From assembly GCF_036127095.1 (NCBI RefSeq), contig NZ_CP108006.1, forward strand, positions 1,674,001-1,738,000: a stretch of DNA of 64,000 bases. The letters run 5' to 3'. The translations under genes were made by a program, and so were the position numbers. Shown piece by piece: positions 16,129 to 24,940 of the stretch (the first letter of the stretch is position 1; each line of letters starts with the position of its first letter). The notes beneath the pieces are model-generated. The model was not told where the DNA came from, searched no databases, and saw only the letters and a list, made by a program, of their open reading frames with translations. The DNA comes from Streptomyces sp. NBC_00335. Its GTDB lineage: Bacteria; Actinomycetota; Actinomycetes; Streptomycetales; Streptomycetaceae.

Positions 16129-17616
16129 TCACCCGTACCGGCGCGGGGTCCAGGTCACCCGTGACCCGTCGGGACGCTCGGTCACCTGGGTCTGCGAGGA
16201 GCCGATCAGCAGGATCGTCCGCATGTCCACCTCGGACGGCTCCAGTTCGGCCAGCGTGACGATGCGGACCGACTGCTCCGGCCCGCCCACGTCGCGCGCC
16301 ACGACCACCGGGGTCTGTGGTGCGCGCAGCTCCAGGAGCAGTTCGCGGGCCTGGGCCACCTGCCAAGTCCGGCTGCGGGAGCCCGGGTTGTACAGGGCCA
16401 GTACGAGATCGGCCGCGGCGGCCGCGCGCAGTCGCTCCGCGATGACCTCCCAGGGCTTGAGCCGGTCCGAGAGGGAGATGGTGGCGTAGTCGTGGCCGAG
16501 CGGGGCTCCGGCCGCGGCGGCCGCCGCGTTGGCGGCCGTCACCCCGGGCAGGACCCGTACGGGCACGTCCTTGTACTCGGGCTGCCCCGCGACCTCCAGG
16601 ACGGCGGTGGCCATGGCGAAGACCCCGGGGTCGCCGCCGGAGACCACTGCCACCCGCTTGCCGCGCCGGGCCAGGTCGAGGGCGAACTCGGCGCGCTCCG
16701 ACTCGACCTTGTTGTCCGAGCCGTGCCGGATCTGGCCCGGCTTGACCGGGACCCGGTCCAGGTACGTCGTGTATCCGACCAGCACCTCGGCGTCGGCCAG
16801 CACCCGCCGGGTCTCGGCGGTCAGCCACAGCGGTCCGGCCGGGCCGGTGCCGACGACGGCGACCTCACCGGGTCCGGACGGCACGCTGCCGGGGTTGCCG
16901 ATCCGGCTGGGCACCACGGCGACGGCGAAGTACGGCACGGAGTCCGGGTCGGTGTCCGCCAGGACTCCGGTCCGCTCGCCGGCCATCGTCGCGCGTTCCA
17001 CGTAGCGCGCCTCGGCGAGCCGGCCGCTGTTCTCCATGGCCCGCCGGATGGCGGGGAAGGTGCGGCCGAGCTTCATCACGACCGCGGAGTCGGTGGCGGC
17101 GAGGCGGGCCGTGAGCTCCTCCTCGGAGAGGGTGCCGGGCAGGATCGTCAGCACCTCCTCGCCCTCGACGAGCGGCATGCCGAGCCGGGCGGCGGCGGCG
17201 CTCACCGAGGTCACCCCGGGGATCACCTCGGTCTCGTACCGGTCGGAGAGCCGCTTGTGCATGTGCATGTACGAGCTGTAGAAGAGCGGGTCGCCCTCCG
17301 CGAGTACGGCGACGGTGCGGCCGGCGTCCAGGTGGACGGCGAGCCGGGCGGCGGAGGCCTCGTAGAACTCCTCCATCGCGCCCTGGTAGCCGCCGGGGTG
17401 GTCGGTGGTCTCGGTGGTGACCGGGTAGACCAGCGGCTCCTCGATGTGGTCGGCGCGCAGGTGCTTCGCGGCGATGGAGCGGGCGATCGAGCGGCCGTGG
17501 CGGGCGGAGTGGTACGCGACCACGTCGGCCTCCGCGATCACCTCGACGGCGCGCAGCGTCATCAGCGAGGGGTCGCCGGGCCCGAGCCCGACTCCGTAAA
17601 GGCGTCCGGTGCTCAT
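16129..17616 (-). CDS. cobIJ: CobIJ: precorrin-2 C20-methyltransferase fused to precorrin-3B C17-methyltransferase
   Basis: The 495-aa protein contains two tetrapyrrole methylase domains. Residues 1 to about 245 ([34 protein letters not shown]) are CobI-like; from about 255 ([41 protein letters not shown]) the protein is CobJ-like. Both use S-adenosylmethionine, and CobJ also contracts the ring. The fused arrangement is usual in actinomycetes. The ATG overlaps the cobH stop (ATGA). It is the last gene of cobG-cobH-cobIJ. Confidence 0.95.
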   Translation of the reverse strand: MSTGRLYGVGLGPGDPSLMTLRAVEVIAEADVVAYHSARHGRSIARSIAAKHLRADHIEEPLVYPVTTETTDHPGGYQGAMEEFYEASAARLAVHLDAGRTVAVLAEGDPLFYSSYMHMHKRLSDRYETEVIPGVTSVSAAAARLGMPLVEGEEVLTILPGTLSEEELTARLAATDSAVVMKLGRTFPAIRRAMENSGRLAEARYVERATMAGERTGVLADTDPDSVPYFAVAVVPSRIGNPGSVPSGPGEVAVVGTGPAGPLWLTAETRRVLADAEVLVGYTTYLDRVPVKPGQIRHGSDNKVESERAEFALDLARRGKRVAVVSGGDPGVFAMATAVLEVAGQPEYKDVPVRVLPGVTAANAAAAAAGAPLGHDYATISLSDRLKPWEVIAERLRAAAAADLVLALYNPGSRSRTWQVAQARELLLELRAPQTPVVVARDVGGPEQSVRIVTLAELEPSEVDMRTILLIGSSQTQVTERPDGSRVTWTPRRYG

Positions 17617-18260
17617 TCGGCCACGCTCGCGATGGCGTTGACGGCGGCCGCGGCCATGGCGCTGCCGCCGCGCCGGCCACGGACGATCAAGTGGTCGAGC
17701 GCGGAGGGGTGTTCGGCGAGGGCGTCCTTGGACTCGGCGGCGCCGATGAACCCGACGGGGACCCCGATGACCGCGGCGGGGCGCGGGGCGCCCTCCTCGA
17801 TCATCTCCAGCAGCCGGAAGAGCGCGGTCGGTGCGTTCCCGACGGCGATCACCGAGCCCTCCAACAGGCCCCGGTCCCGCCAGACTTCGAGGGCGGCGGC
17901 GCTGCGGGTCGTGCCCATCTTCGCGGCGAGTTCCGGCACGGCCGGGTCGGAGAGGGTGCAGATCACCTGGTTGTCGGCGGGCAGCCGCTTGCGGGTGACC
18001 CCGCTGGCGACCATCTGCACGTCGCACAGGATCGGCGCACCGGCCTCCAGGGCGGCGCGCGCCCGCAGGACCACCTCGGGCGAGTAGCCCAGGTCCCGGG
18101 TCAGGTCGGTCATCCCGCAGGCGTGAATCATGCGCACCGCGACCTGGGCGACCGAGGCGGGCAGCCCGGAGAGGTCCGCCTCGGCGCGGATCGTGGCAAA
18201 GGACTGGCGGTAGATCTCGGCGCCGTCCTTCTCGTACTCGAACACGGTGTACTCGCTCAT
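17613..18260 (-). CDS. cobH: Precorrin-8X methylmutase CobH
   Basis: This 215-aa protein carries the CobH/CbiC pattern: IHACGMTD with the catalytic His, [14 protein letters not shown], and [16 protein letters not shown]. It moves the C11 methyl to C12 giving hydrogenobyrinate. It is coupled by 4-base ATGA overlaps to both cobG (upstream) and cobIJ (downstream), so the three form one tightly translated unit. Confidence 0.96.
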   Translation of the reverse strand: MSEYTVFEYEKDGAEIYRQSFATIRAEADLSGLPASVAQVAVRMIHACGMTDLTRDLGYSPEVVLRARAALEAGAPILCDVQMVASGVTRKRLPADNQVICTLSDPAVPELAAKMGTTRSAAALEVWRDRGLLEGSVIAVGNAPTALFRLLEMIEEGAPRPAAVIGVPVGFIGAAESKDALAEHPSALDHLIVRGRRGGSAMAAAAVNAIASVAE

Positions 18261-19642
18261 TTCTTCACTGCGTCTTCGGACACTCGGGGTTGGCTGCGCG
18301 CGTCGGCGACGGCCTGGGCAAGTTCGTGGGACGGCACCGGGCGCCCGTCGAGCCGGTACCCGTCGGGGGTGGCGACGAGGTCGACCCAGGCGGCGCCGCG
18401 CGGATGCCCGCACCGGCGCTCGCACCCGGACCAGTGCACGGGCGCGCCGGCGGGCCCGGCGGGCCCGGCGGCCGGAGCCTCGCCGGCCGCGTCCACTACG
18501 GCCCGCGCGTCGGCGCGTACGTCGGACAGCGCCTTGGCGCAGCCCGGCCGCCCGGTACAGGCGGTGACGGATTCCCAGGGGCCGTCGGGCGCGACGGACA
18601 GGCCGGCGGCCACGAGCTGCGCGTAGCCGTCGACGGGCCTACGGGTGCTCGCCCGGGGCAGGACGATGCTCCGCCACGGGGTGATCCGCAGCTCGCCGTC
18701 GCCCGCCTTGCCGTCGCCCGCCTCGCCGTCGCCTTCCTCGCCCTCACCTGCGTCCGCGACGCTCACCAGCACCCGCCACTGGCCGGCGGTGAGCCGGCCG
18801 AGCGGGGGCAGGACGCACAGCGGCGTCCGGTCACCGGTGCCGGGTCCCCACGGTGCGGGCGGCGGCGCGTAGGGCCAGGCCACCTCGGGAACGACGGCCG
18901 CCGCGATACCGGCGGCGCCGAGCCGTACGGCGAACTCCCCGGTGTCCAGGGCGTGTACGGCGGGGAGTTCGGAGACCCGCCAGGCGCGGGTGCCGGCGGC
19001 GTCCGCGGAGTCGAGGAAGTACTCGGCCGCGAGCAGCGCGGCCCGCGGCGCGTCGGAGGCGTCCACCTCGACGGCACCCCGTGCCGCGCCGAGGCGGACC
19101 AGTGCCCGGCCCCGCGGTCGGCCGAGCACGGTGACATCGGGGTCGAGCGCGGCGACGTCCCCGCGCCCGTCGTCGATGGCGAACAGGAACCGTCCGGACA
19201 GGGCCGCCGCGCGGGTGCTCGCGCACAGCAGCCGGTCCAACTCCCCCACCCAGGGGGTGACATGGGGCCGCTCGGAGCCCAGGATCCCGGACAGCGGGGT
19301 CGCCACGATGTTCCGTATCCGCTCGTGGCCGGGGGCGGGCAGCAGCCCGGCTCCGTCCAGCAGCTCCGCCAGCCCGGCGCCGCAGCCTTCGGCGAGCCCG
19401 CGCAGCTGCACGTTCCCGCGCGAGGTGAGTTCCAGGTGCCCGTCCCCGAACCGGTCGGCGGCGAGCGCCAGTACCGAGGCCTGCCGGGCACTCAGCAGAC
19501 CCCCCGGGATCCGCACCCGCGCCAGGTACCCGTCATCGGCGGCATGCAGGCGCAGCGCGCCGGGGCAGGCGTCGCCGCGATCCCGTATGACGGGTTCGTC
19601 CCGCACTGCGGCGGAGGGGGGCGTGGGCATGGCGGCGAGCAT
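18257..19642 (-). CDS. cobG: Precorrin-3B synthase CobG
   Basis: The 461-aa protein is a sulfite/nitrite-reductase-like ferredoxin-dependent enzyme: [15 protein letters not shown] near the N-terminus and a 4Fe-4S/sirohaem-type cysteine set C-x5-C (CTGRPGC) and C-x3-C (CERRC) near the C-terminus. CobG oxygenates precorrin-3A and so marks the aerobic route. An acidic/Gly-rich insert with three AGDG-type repeats lies near residue 310, probably a surface loop. The ATG at 19642 or the one at 19630 could be the start; neither has a strong ribosome binding site. It leads the cobG-cobH-cobIJ operon. Confidence 0.92.
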   Translation of the reverse strand: MLAAMPTPPSAAVRDEPVIRDRGDACPGALRLHAADDGYLARVRIPGGLLSARQASVLALAADRFGDGHLELTSRGNVQLRGLAEGCGAGLAELLDGAGLLPAPGHERIRNIVATPLSGILGSERPHVTPWVGELDRLLCASTRAAALSGRFLFAIDDGRGDVAALDPDVTVLGRPRGRALVRLGAARGAVEVDASDAPRAALLAAEYFLDSADAAGTRAWRVSELPAVHALDTGEFAVRLGAAGIAAAVVPEVAWPYAPPPAPWGPGTGDRTPLCVLPPLGRLTAGQWRVLVSVADAGEGEEGDGEAGDGKAGDGELRITPWRSIVLPRASTRRPVDGYAQLVAAGLSVAPDGPWESVTACTGRPGCAKALSDVRADARAVVDAAGEAPAAGPAGPAGAPVHWSGCERRCGHPRGAAWVDLVATPDGYRLDGRPVPSHELAQAVADARSQPRVSEDAVKK

Positions 19643-20157
19643 ACCCACGATTCTGCGCCCACCCCCTGTGGCCCACACCACCCCGTTCCAGCCTGACGGC
19701 TGCCCGAATCCAGCCCACGGCCCGCCTCCGCGGAAACCGTCCGGGCTCCGCCCGAACCCTCCGGACCACCCGGACCCGCCGGGACGCCCGCGTGCCGCTG
19801 CGCGGGGCGAACTCCCCCACCCGCCCTTCCACCGTTCCCCGGGCCGGCCCTGACCCGGTCCTCAAACGCCGGACGGGCTGAAAGCAGGGGCCCGGGCTGC
19901 GCCCGGACCCCCTGGGGCTCCGCCTCAGACCCCGCGCCTCAAACGCCGGCGAGGCTGGATGTGGCCGACCTCCGATTGCACCTGCCCGCAGAGCAATTCC
20001 AGCCCCTCCGGCGTTTGAGGAGCGGGGGGCCGGGGGCCGGCCCCCCGGCGACGGCGCCGCACCCGGGGCGCCCACGGCCCCTGGAGGGCCCCCGCTCCCG
20101 GCCGGGGACCTGGCCCCCTAGGATGAGTCCAAGGCGGCCAACAGGCCCGCCATCGCC
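19643..20157. repeat. Gene-free spacer with three copies of a dispersed CCTCAAACGCCGG repeat
   Basis: No convincing gene lies in these 515 bases between cobG and the cobN riboswitch. Three copies of a repeat with the core CCTCAAACGCCGG and a CTG trailer are present: 19860-19882 and 19937-19959 forward, and 19998-20020 inverted. The last two form an imperfect 23-base inverted repeat (21 matches) with a 38-base spacer. Between copies lies a GCGCCCGGACCCCCTGGGGC-type segment. The same module recurs at 41059-41598. It looks like a REP-like intergenic element family. Confidence 0.75.
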
Positions 20158-20267
20158 GAGGACGGCGACATGGGAGGAAGCCCGGTGCGAATCCGGCGCG
20201 GTCCCGCCACTGTGAATCCGCGCGGCAGCGAGCCGCACCGGATGAGTCAGGAACTCCCGCCGTCCTC
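20158..20267 (+). promoter_or_regulatory. Cobalamin (AdoCbl) riboswitch upstream of cobN
   Basis: The element has the highly conserved core GCCACTGTGA (20206-20215), an upstream GGTGCGAATCCGG-type stretch, and a B12-box-like segment GAGTCAGGAACTCCCG from 20244. The ends close in a perfect 10-bp P1 stem: 20158-20167 pairs with 20258-20267. Downstream, CGGGG (20274-20278) can pair with CCCCG (20287-20291), whose last base is the first base of the cobN ribosome binding site GAGGAAGG. Cobalamin binding is expected to lower cobN translation. The aptamer call is strong; the mechanism is inferred. Confidence 0.93.
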
Positions 20268-20309
20268 ACTGCCCGGGGCGCGGAAACCCCGAGGAAGGCC
20301 TGCCGCCGC

Positions 20310-23300
20310 ATGATCCTGCTGCTGTCGACGTCCGACACCGATCTGCTCAGCGCCCGCGCAGCGAACGCCGGTGACGCTCCCGTCCCGTACCGCTTCGCGA
20401 ACCCCTCCCGCCTTCCCCTCGACGACCTGCCCGGTCTCCTGGACGGCGTCACCCTGGTCGTCGTACGCCTCCTCGGCGGCCTGCGCGCCTGGCAGGACGG
20501 CCTCGACCTGCTCCTGGCCTCCGGCCAGACCCGCCCGGTGGTCGTGCTGACCGGTGAACAGGCCCCCGACGCCCAGCTGATGGAAGCCTCGACCGTCCCG
20601 ATCGGCATCGCCGCCGAGGCGCACGGCTACCTCGCCCACGGCGGCCCGGCCAACCTGGAGCAGCTCGCCCGCTTCCTCTCCGACACCGTGTTGCTGACCG
20701 GCCACGGTTTCGAGCCCCCGGCGGCCTCCCCCACGTGGGGCCCGCTGGAGCGCACCCCCCAGATCACCGAGGGCCCCCGGATCGCGGTGCTCTACTACCG
20801 CGCGCACCAGATGAGCGGCAACACCGCCTTCGTGCACACCCTCTCCGAGGCGATCGAGGCCCACGGCGCCCAGGCGCTCCCCCTCTACGTCTCCTCCCTC
20901 CGCTCCCCGGAGCCGGAGCTGATCGAGCAGCTCGCGTCCGCCGACGCGATCGTCACCACCGTCCTGGCCGCAGGCGGCACCAAGCCCGCCACCGCCTCGG
21001 CCGGCGGTGACGACGAGTCCTGGGACGCCGGCGCCCTGGCCGCCCTCGGCGTGCCGATCCTGCAGGCCCTGTGCCTGACCGGCTCCCGGTCCGCCTGGGA
21101 GGAGAACGACGAGGGCCTGTCCCCCCTCGACGCCGCCACGCAGGTCGCCGTACCGGAGTTCGACGGCCGTCTGATCACCGTCCCGTTCTCCTTCAAGGAG
21201 CTGGACGAGGACGGCCTGCCCGCCTACGTCGCGGACCCCGAGCGGGCCGCCCGCGTGGCCGGCATCGCCGTGCGCCACGCGCGCCTGCGCCACATCGACC
21301 GCCGCGACAAGAAGATCGCCCTGGTCCTCTCCGCGTACCCCACCAAGCACTCCCGCATCGGCAACGCGGTCGGCCTCGACACCCCGGCCAGCGCCGTGGA
21401 GCTGCTGCGCACGCTCATCGCGGGCGGGTACGACTTCGGTCCCGTCGAGGACGTCCCGGGTCTGGTCTCCGGCGACGGCGACGAGCTGATCCGCGCCCTG
21501 ATCGAGGCCGGCGGCCACGACCAGGACTGGCTCACCGAGGAGCAGCTCGCCCGCAATCCGGTCCGCATCCCGGCGGCCGACTACAAGCGCTGGTTCGCCG
21601 AGCTGCCGGCCGATCTGCGCGACAGCGTCACCGAGCACTGGGGCGAGGCTCCGGGCAACATGTTCGTGGACCGCTCCGCGAACCCCGAGGGCGACATCGT
21701 GCTGGCCGCACTGCGCCGCGCCAACCTCCTCATCCTCATCCAGCCGCCGCGCGGCTTCGGCGAGAACCCGATCGCGATCTACCACGACCCGGACCTGCCG
21801 CCCTCGCACCACTACCTGGCCGCGTACCGCTGGATCCAGGCCCGCGCCGAGGACGGCGGTTTCGGCGCCGACGCGATGATCCACCTGGGCAAGCACGGCA
21901 ACCTGGAGTGGCTGCCGGGCAAGAACGCCGGCCTGTCGGCGTCCTGCGCCCCCGATGCCGCGCTCGGCGACCTGCCCCTCATCTACCCGTTCCTGGTCAA
22001 CGACCCGGGCGAGGGCACCCAGGCCAAGCGCCGGGTGCACGCCACGCTGGTCGACCACCTGGTGCCGCCGATGGCGCGCGCGGAGTCGTACGGCGACATC
22101 GCGCGCCTGGAGCAGCACCTCGACGAGTACGCCCAGATCTCCGCGATGGACCCGGCGAAGCTGCCGGCCATCCGCGCGCAGATCTGGACCCTGATCCAGG
22201 CCGCGAAGCTGGACCACGACCTGGGTCTGGAGCAGCGCCCCGACGACGACGGCTTCGACGACTTCCTGCTGCACGTCGACGGCTGGCTGTGCGAGATCAA
22301 GGACGCCCAGATCCGCGACGGTCTGCACGTCCTGGGCGGCGCCCCGACCGGCGACGCCCGGGTCAACCTGGTCCTGGCCATCCTGCGCGCCCGCCAGATC
22401 TGGGGCGGTACGACGGCCCTGCCCGGTCTGCGCGAAGCGCTCGGCCTCGACGAGTCCGCGGCCACCCGCACCACCGCCGACGAGGCGGAGGAGACGGCCC
22501 GCGCGCTGGTCCAGGCGATGGAGGACGCGAACTGGGCCCCGGAGGCGGTGGCTTCGGTCGCCGCCGGATACTCGGCGGACGTGGCGGCCGTACTGGACTT
22601 CGCGGCCCGCGAGGTCGTCCCGCGCCTGGCCGGCACCACCGACGAGATCACCCACGTGGTCAGCGCCCTGGACGGCAACTTCGTCCCGGCGGGCCCCTCC
22701 GGCTCCCCGCTGCGCGGTCTGGTCAACGTGCTGCCGACCGGCCGCAACTTCTACTCGGTGGACCCGAAGGCCGTCCCCTCGCGCCTCGCGTGGGAGACGG
22801 GCCAGGCCCTGGCCGATTCCCTACTGACCCGCTACCGCACGGACAACGGCGAATGGCCCGCCTCCGTCGGCCTGTCCCTGTGGGGCACGAGCGCGATGCG
22901 CACCTCGGGCGACGACGTGGCCGAGGCCATGGCGCTGCTTGGTGTCCGCCCGGTCTGGGACGAGGCCTCGCGCCGCGTCACCGGCCTGGAGCCGATCCCG
23001 CTCGCCGAGCTCGGCCGGCCGCGCATCGACGTGACCTTGCGCATCTCGGGCTTCTTCCGCGACGCGTTCCCGCACGTCATCGGCCTGCTGGACGACGCGG
23101 TACGGCTGGCCGCCTCGCTGGAGGAGCCCGCGGAGGACAACTTCGTACGGGCCCACGCGCAGGCCGACCTGGCCGTGCACGGGGACGAGCGGCGGGCCAC
23201 CACCCGGATCTTCGGCTCGCGCCCGGGCACGTACGGCGCGGGCATCCTGCAGCTGATCGACTCCCGCGACTGGCGCACCGACGCCGACCTCGCGGAGGTC

Positions 23301-23927
23301 TACACGGTGTGGGGCGGGTACGCGTACGGCCGTGGCCTCGAAGGGCGCGCGGCGCGCGAGGAGATGGAGACCGCCTACAAGCGGATCACGGTCGCGGCGA
23401 AGAACACCGACACCCGTGAGCACGACATCGCCGACTCCGACGACTACTTCCAGTACCACGGCGGCATGGTGGCCACCGTCCGCGCCCTGCGCGGCACGGC
23501 CCCCGAGGCGTACATCGGCGACTCGACCCGGCCCGAGACGGTCAAGACGCGCACGCTGGTCGAGGAGACCTCCCGCGTCTTCCGCGCCCGCGTCGTGAAC
23601 CCGAAGTGGATCGAGGCGATGCGCCGCCACGGTTACAAGGGTGCCTTCGAGCTGGCCGCCACCGTCGACTACCTCTTCGGCTACGACGCCACGACCGGCG
23701 TGGTGGCCGACTGGATGTACGACAAGCTGACCGAGACGTACGTCCTGGACCCGGAGAACCGCGCCTTCCTGGAGGAGGCCAACCCCTGGGCCCTGCACGG
23801 GATCGCGGAGCGACTGCTGGAGGCGGAGTCCCGCGGCATGTGGGAGAAGCCGGACCCGCAGGTCCTGGAGGCGCTGCGCCAGGTGTACCTGGACACGGAG
23901 GGCAACCTCGAAGGCGAAAGCGACTAA
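20310..23927 (+). CDS. cobN: Cobaltochelatase large subunit CobN
   Basis: At 1205 aa this has the normal length for CobN, the H subunit of the ATP-dependent aerobic cobaltochelatase that inserts cobalt into hydrogenobyrinate a,c-diamide. Recognisable stretches include SAYPTKHSRIGNAVGLDTP, MIHLGKHGNLEWLPGK, YPFLVNDPGEGTQAKRR and a late ERLLEAESRGMW. The ATG at 20310 follows GAGGAAGG by 11 bases. The gene is preceded by a cobalamin riboswitch and is transcribed away from cobG. CobS/CobT-like subunits are not in this window. Confidence 0.96.
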   Translation: MILLLSTSDTDLLSARAANAGDAPVPYRFANPSRLPLDDLPGLLDGVTLVVVRLLGGLRAWQDGLDLLLASGQTRPVVVLTGEQAPDAQLMEASTVPIGIAAEAHGYLAHGGPANLEQLARFLSDTVLLTGHGFEPPAASPTWGPLERTPQITEGPRIAVLYYRAHQMSGNTAFVHTLSEAIEAHGAQALPLYVSSLRSPEPELIEQLASADAIVTTVLAAGGTKPATASAGGDDESWDAGALAALGVPILQALCLTGSRSAWEENDEGLSPLDAATQVAVPEFDGRLITVPFSFKELDEDGLPAYVADPERAARVAGIAVRHARLRHIDRRDKKIALVLSAYPTKHSRIGNAVGLDTPASAVELLRTLIAGGYDFGPVEDVPGLVSGDGDELIRALIEAGGHDQDWLTEEQLARNPVRIPAADYKRWFAELPADLRDSVTEHWGEAPGNMFVDRSANPEGDIVLAALRRANLLILIQPPRGFGENPIAIYHDPDLPPSHHYLAAYRWIQARAEDGGFGADAMIHLGKHGNLEWLPGKNAGLSASCAPDAALGDLPLIYPFLVNDPGEGTQAKRRVHATLVDHLVPPMARAESYGDIARLEQHLDEYAQISAMDPAKLPAIRAQIWTLIQAAKLDHDLGLEQRPDDDGFDDFLLHVDGWLCEIKDAQIRDGLHVLGGAPTGDARVNLVLAILRARQIWGGTTALPGLREALGLDESAATRTTADEAEETARALVQAMEDANWAPEAVASVAAGYSADVAAVLDFAAREVVPRLAGTTDEITHVVSALDGNFVPAGPSGSPLRGLVNVLPTGRNFYSVDPKAVPSRLAWETGQALADSLLTRYRTDNGEWPASVGLSLWGTSAMRTSGDDVAEAMALLGVRPVWDEASRRVTGLEPIPLAELGRPRIDVTLRISGFFRDAFPHVIGLLDDAVRLAASLEEPAEDNFVRAHAQADLAVHGDERRATTRIFGSRPGTYGAGILQLIDSRDWRTDADLAEVYTVWGGYAYGRGLEGRAAREEMETAYKRITVAAKNTDTREHDIADSDDYFQYHGGMVATVRALRGTAPEAYIGDSTRPETVKTRTLVEETSRVFRARVVNPKWIEAMRRHGYKGAFELAATVDYLFGYDATTGVVADWMYDKLTETYVLDPENRAFLEEANPWALHGIAERLLEAESRGMWEKPDPQVLEALRQVYLDTEGNLEGESD

Positions 23928-23957
23928 CCGGGCACCGGCTGGATCAGACTGAGCCGC

Positions 23958-24431
23958 ATGTGCCATTACTGCGGCTGCCGCGAAATCCCCCTGATCAAGG
24001 AGTTCATCGCCGAGCACGAGGCGGTGACGAACGCCGCGGGCGACGCCCTGCGCGCCCTGGACGCGGGGGACCTCCCGAAGGCGCGGACCCTCGTCGCGGA
24101 GATGACGGCCGTTCTCCTCGCCCACTGGACGGGCGAGGAGGACGGCTTGTTCGCCGTCATGGGGCGGGACCCGGAGTACGCCCCGTACATCGCGGCGCTG
24201 GTGGCGGAACACCGCGAACTGGCGGCGTTCCTCGCCCGCGCCGATCTGGCGGACCCGGCGGACACGGCGGCGCTGCGCCGGGCGGTGGAGGAGCTCCACC
24301 ACCACATCGCGAAGGAGGAGGACGGCCTCTTCCCCGCGTCCCTCACCGCCCTGACGGGCGATGATTGGGACCTGTCCATCAAGGCCTGGCGCACGGCCCA
24401 TCCCGACGGGGACCTGAGGCCCGCCGGGTGA
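23958..24431 (+). CDS. Hemerythrin-like (HHE) domain protein with Cys-rich N-terminus
   Basis: The 157-aa protein shows the hemerythrin pattern of metal ligands on four helices: EH (H20), AHWTGEEDGLF, EHREL and HHHIAKEEDGLFP. Such proteins bind a di-iron centre and sense or bind oxygen, nitric oxide or iron. The N-terminus MCHYCGCREIP adds three Cys and a His before the first helix, which could bind another metal or form a redox switch. It starts 31 bases after cobN and might be cotranscribed, although no functional link to cobalamin is known. Confidence 0.85.
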   Translation: MCHYCGCREIPLIKEFIAEHEAVTNAAGDALRALDAGDLPKARTLVAEMTAVLLAHWTGEEDGLFAVMGRDPEYAPYIAALVAEHRELAAFLARADLADPADTAALRRAVEELHHHIAKEEDGLFPASLTALTGDDWDLSIKAWRTAHPDGDLRPAG

Positions 24432-24433
24432 CG

Positions 24434-24449
24434 GCCGGGGCGCCCCGGC
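24434..24449. terminator. Short GC palindrome between convergent genes
   Basis: A perfect 16-base palindrome of GCCGGGGC followed by its complement lies in the 24-base gap between the rightward hemerythrin-like gene and the leftward 72-aa gene. It could terminate both, but a hairpin would need unpaired bases at its tip and there is no T-tract. Confidence 0.35.
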
Positions 24450-24455
24450 GGCCTC

Positions 24456-24674
24456 CTACTTCGTGGTCTGGTTCAGCGCCACCAGGGCCTGCGCCCAGCG
24501 CGCGTACTTCAGCTGGCCGAAATCGGCGACGGTCTTCACGCCGAAGGCTTCGAGCAGCAGCTCGCCGTCCTTGTCGGTGACGCCCTTGAGCGCGGCCACC
24601 GGCGCCGCGAGCACCTCCGCGAGCGGCTTGTCGGCCCACGCCTTGTCCAGCACCTTGTCGAGGTCGATCGCCAT
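24456..24674 (-). CDS. Small hypothetical protein, 72 aa
   Basis: The product (MAIDLDKVLDKAWADKPLAE... ending ALVALNQTTK) has no known domain that I can name. It is predicted all-helical, cytoplasmic and of balanced charge; the segment LLLEAFGVKTVADFG resembles a helix-hairpin-helix turn, which sometimes binds DNA. GGGAGAGAG lies 6 bases before the ATG, a strong ribosome binding site, so it is very likely expressed. It is convergent with the hemerythrin-like gene and divergent from aroD. Confidence 0.7.
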   Translation of the reverse strand: MAIDLDKVLDKAWADKPLAEVLAAPVAALKGVTDKDGELLLEAFGVKTVADFGQLKYARWAQALVALNQTTK

Positions 24675-24873
24675 GAGTCTCTCTCCCGGAACTCGAAAGT
24701 ATGAACTGATGGCACAAACCTAGAACAATCGGACAAGCATCCCGGGGTGCGACACCCTGACCTTCCAGTGCCCCGACCACTCGCCCGGCCGGAAGCGGAC
24801 CAGGGCCAGACCGAAGGCCACCGGGGGGCGGACCGAAGGGCGGGCAGCCCCCCTTGCCCCACGCGATTCCACG

Positions 24874-24879
24874 TATAAT
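24874..24879 (+). promoter_or_regulatory. Consensus -10 box (TATAAT) for the dehydroquinate dehydratase gene
   Basis: An exact TATAAT stands out in very GC-rich DNA, 62 bases before the aroD ATG. A TTGCCC at 24854-24859 is spaced only 14 bases away, shorter than ideal, so the -35 element is uncertain. Transcription would start near 24886, giving a leader of about 55 bases. Confidence 0.6.
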
Positions 24880-24940
24880 CCGCCCCGTTCACCCTGTACT
24901 TCGCGTCGGATTTCGGAATCGAAAAGGCTGTGACCAAGAA

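Noticed and set aside
20247..22655. An 802-codon open frame antisense to cobN
   Set aside because: Long antisense frames are expected opposite GC-rich genes because of the third-position bias; the translation is Gly/Val/Gln/Arg-rich without family motifs, while cobN is certain.
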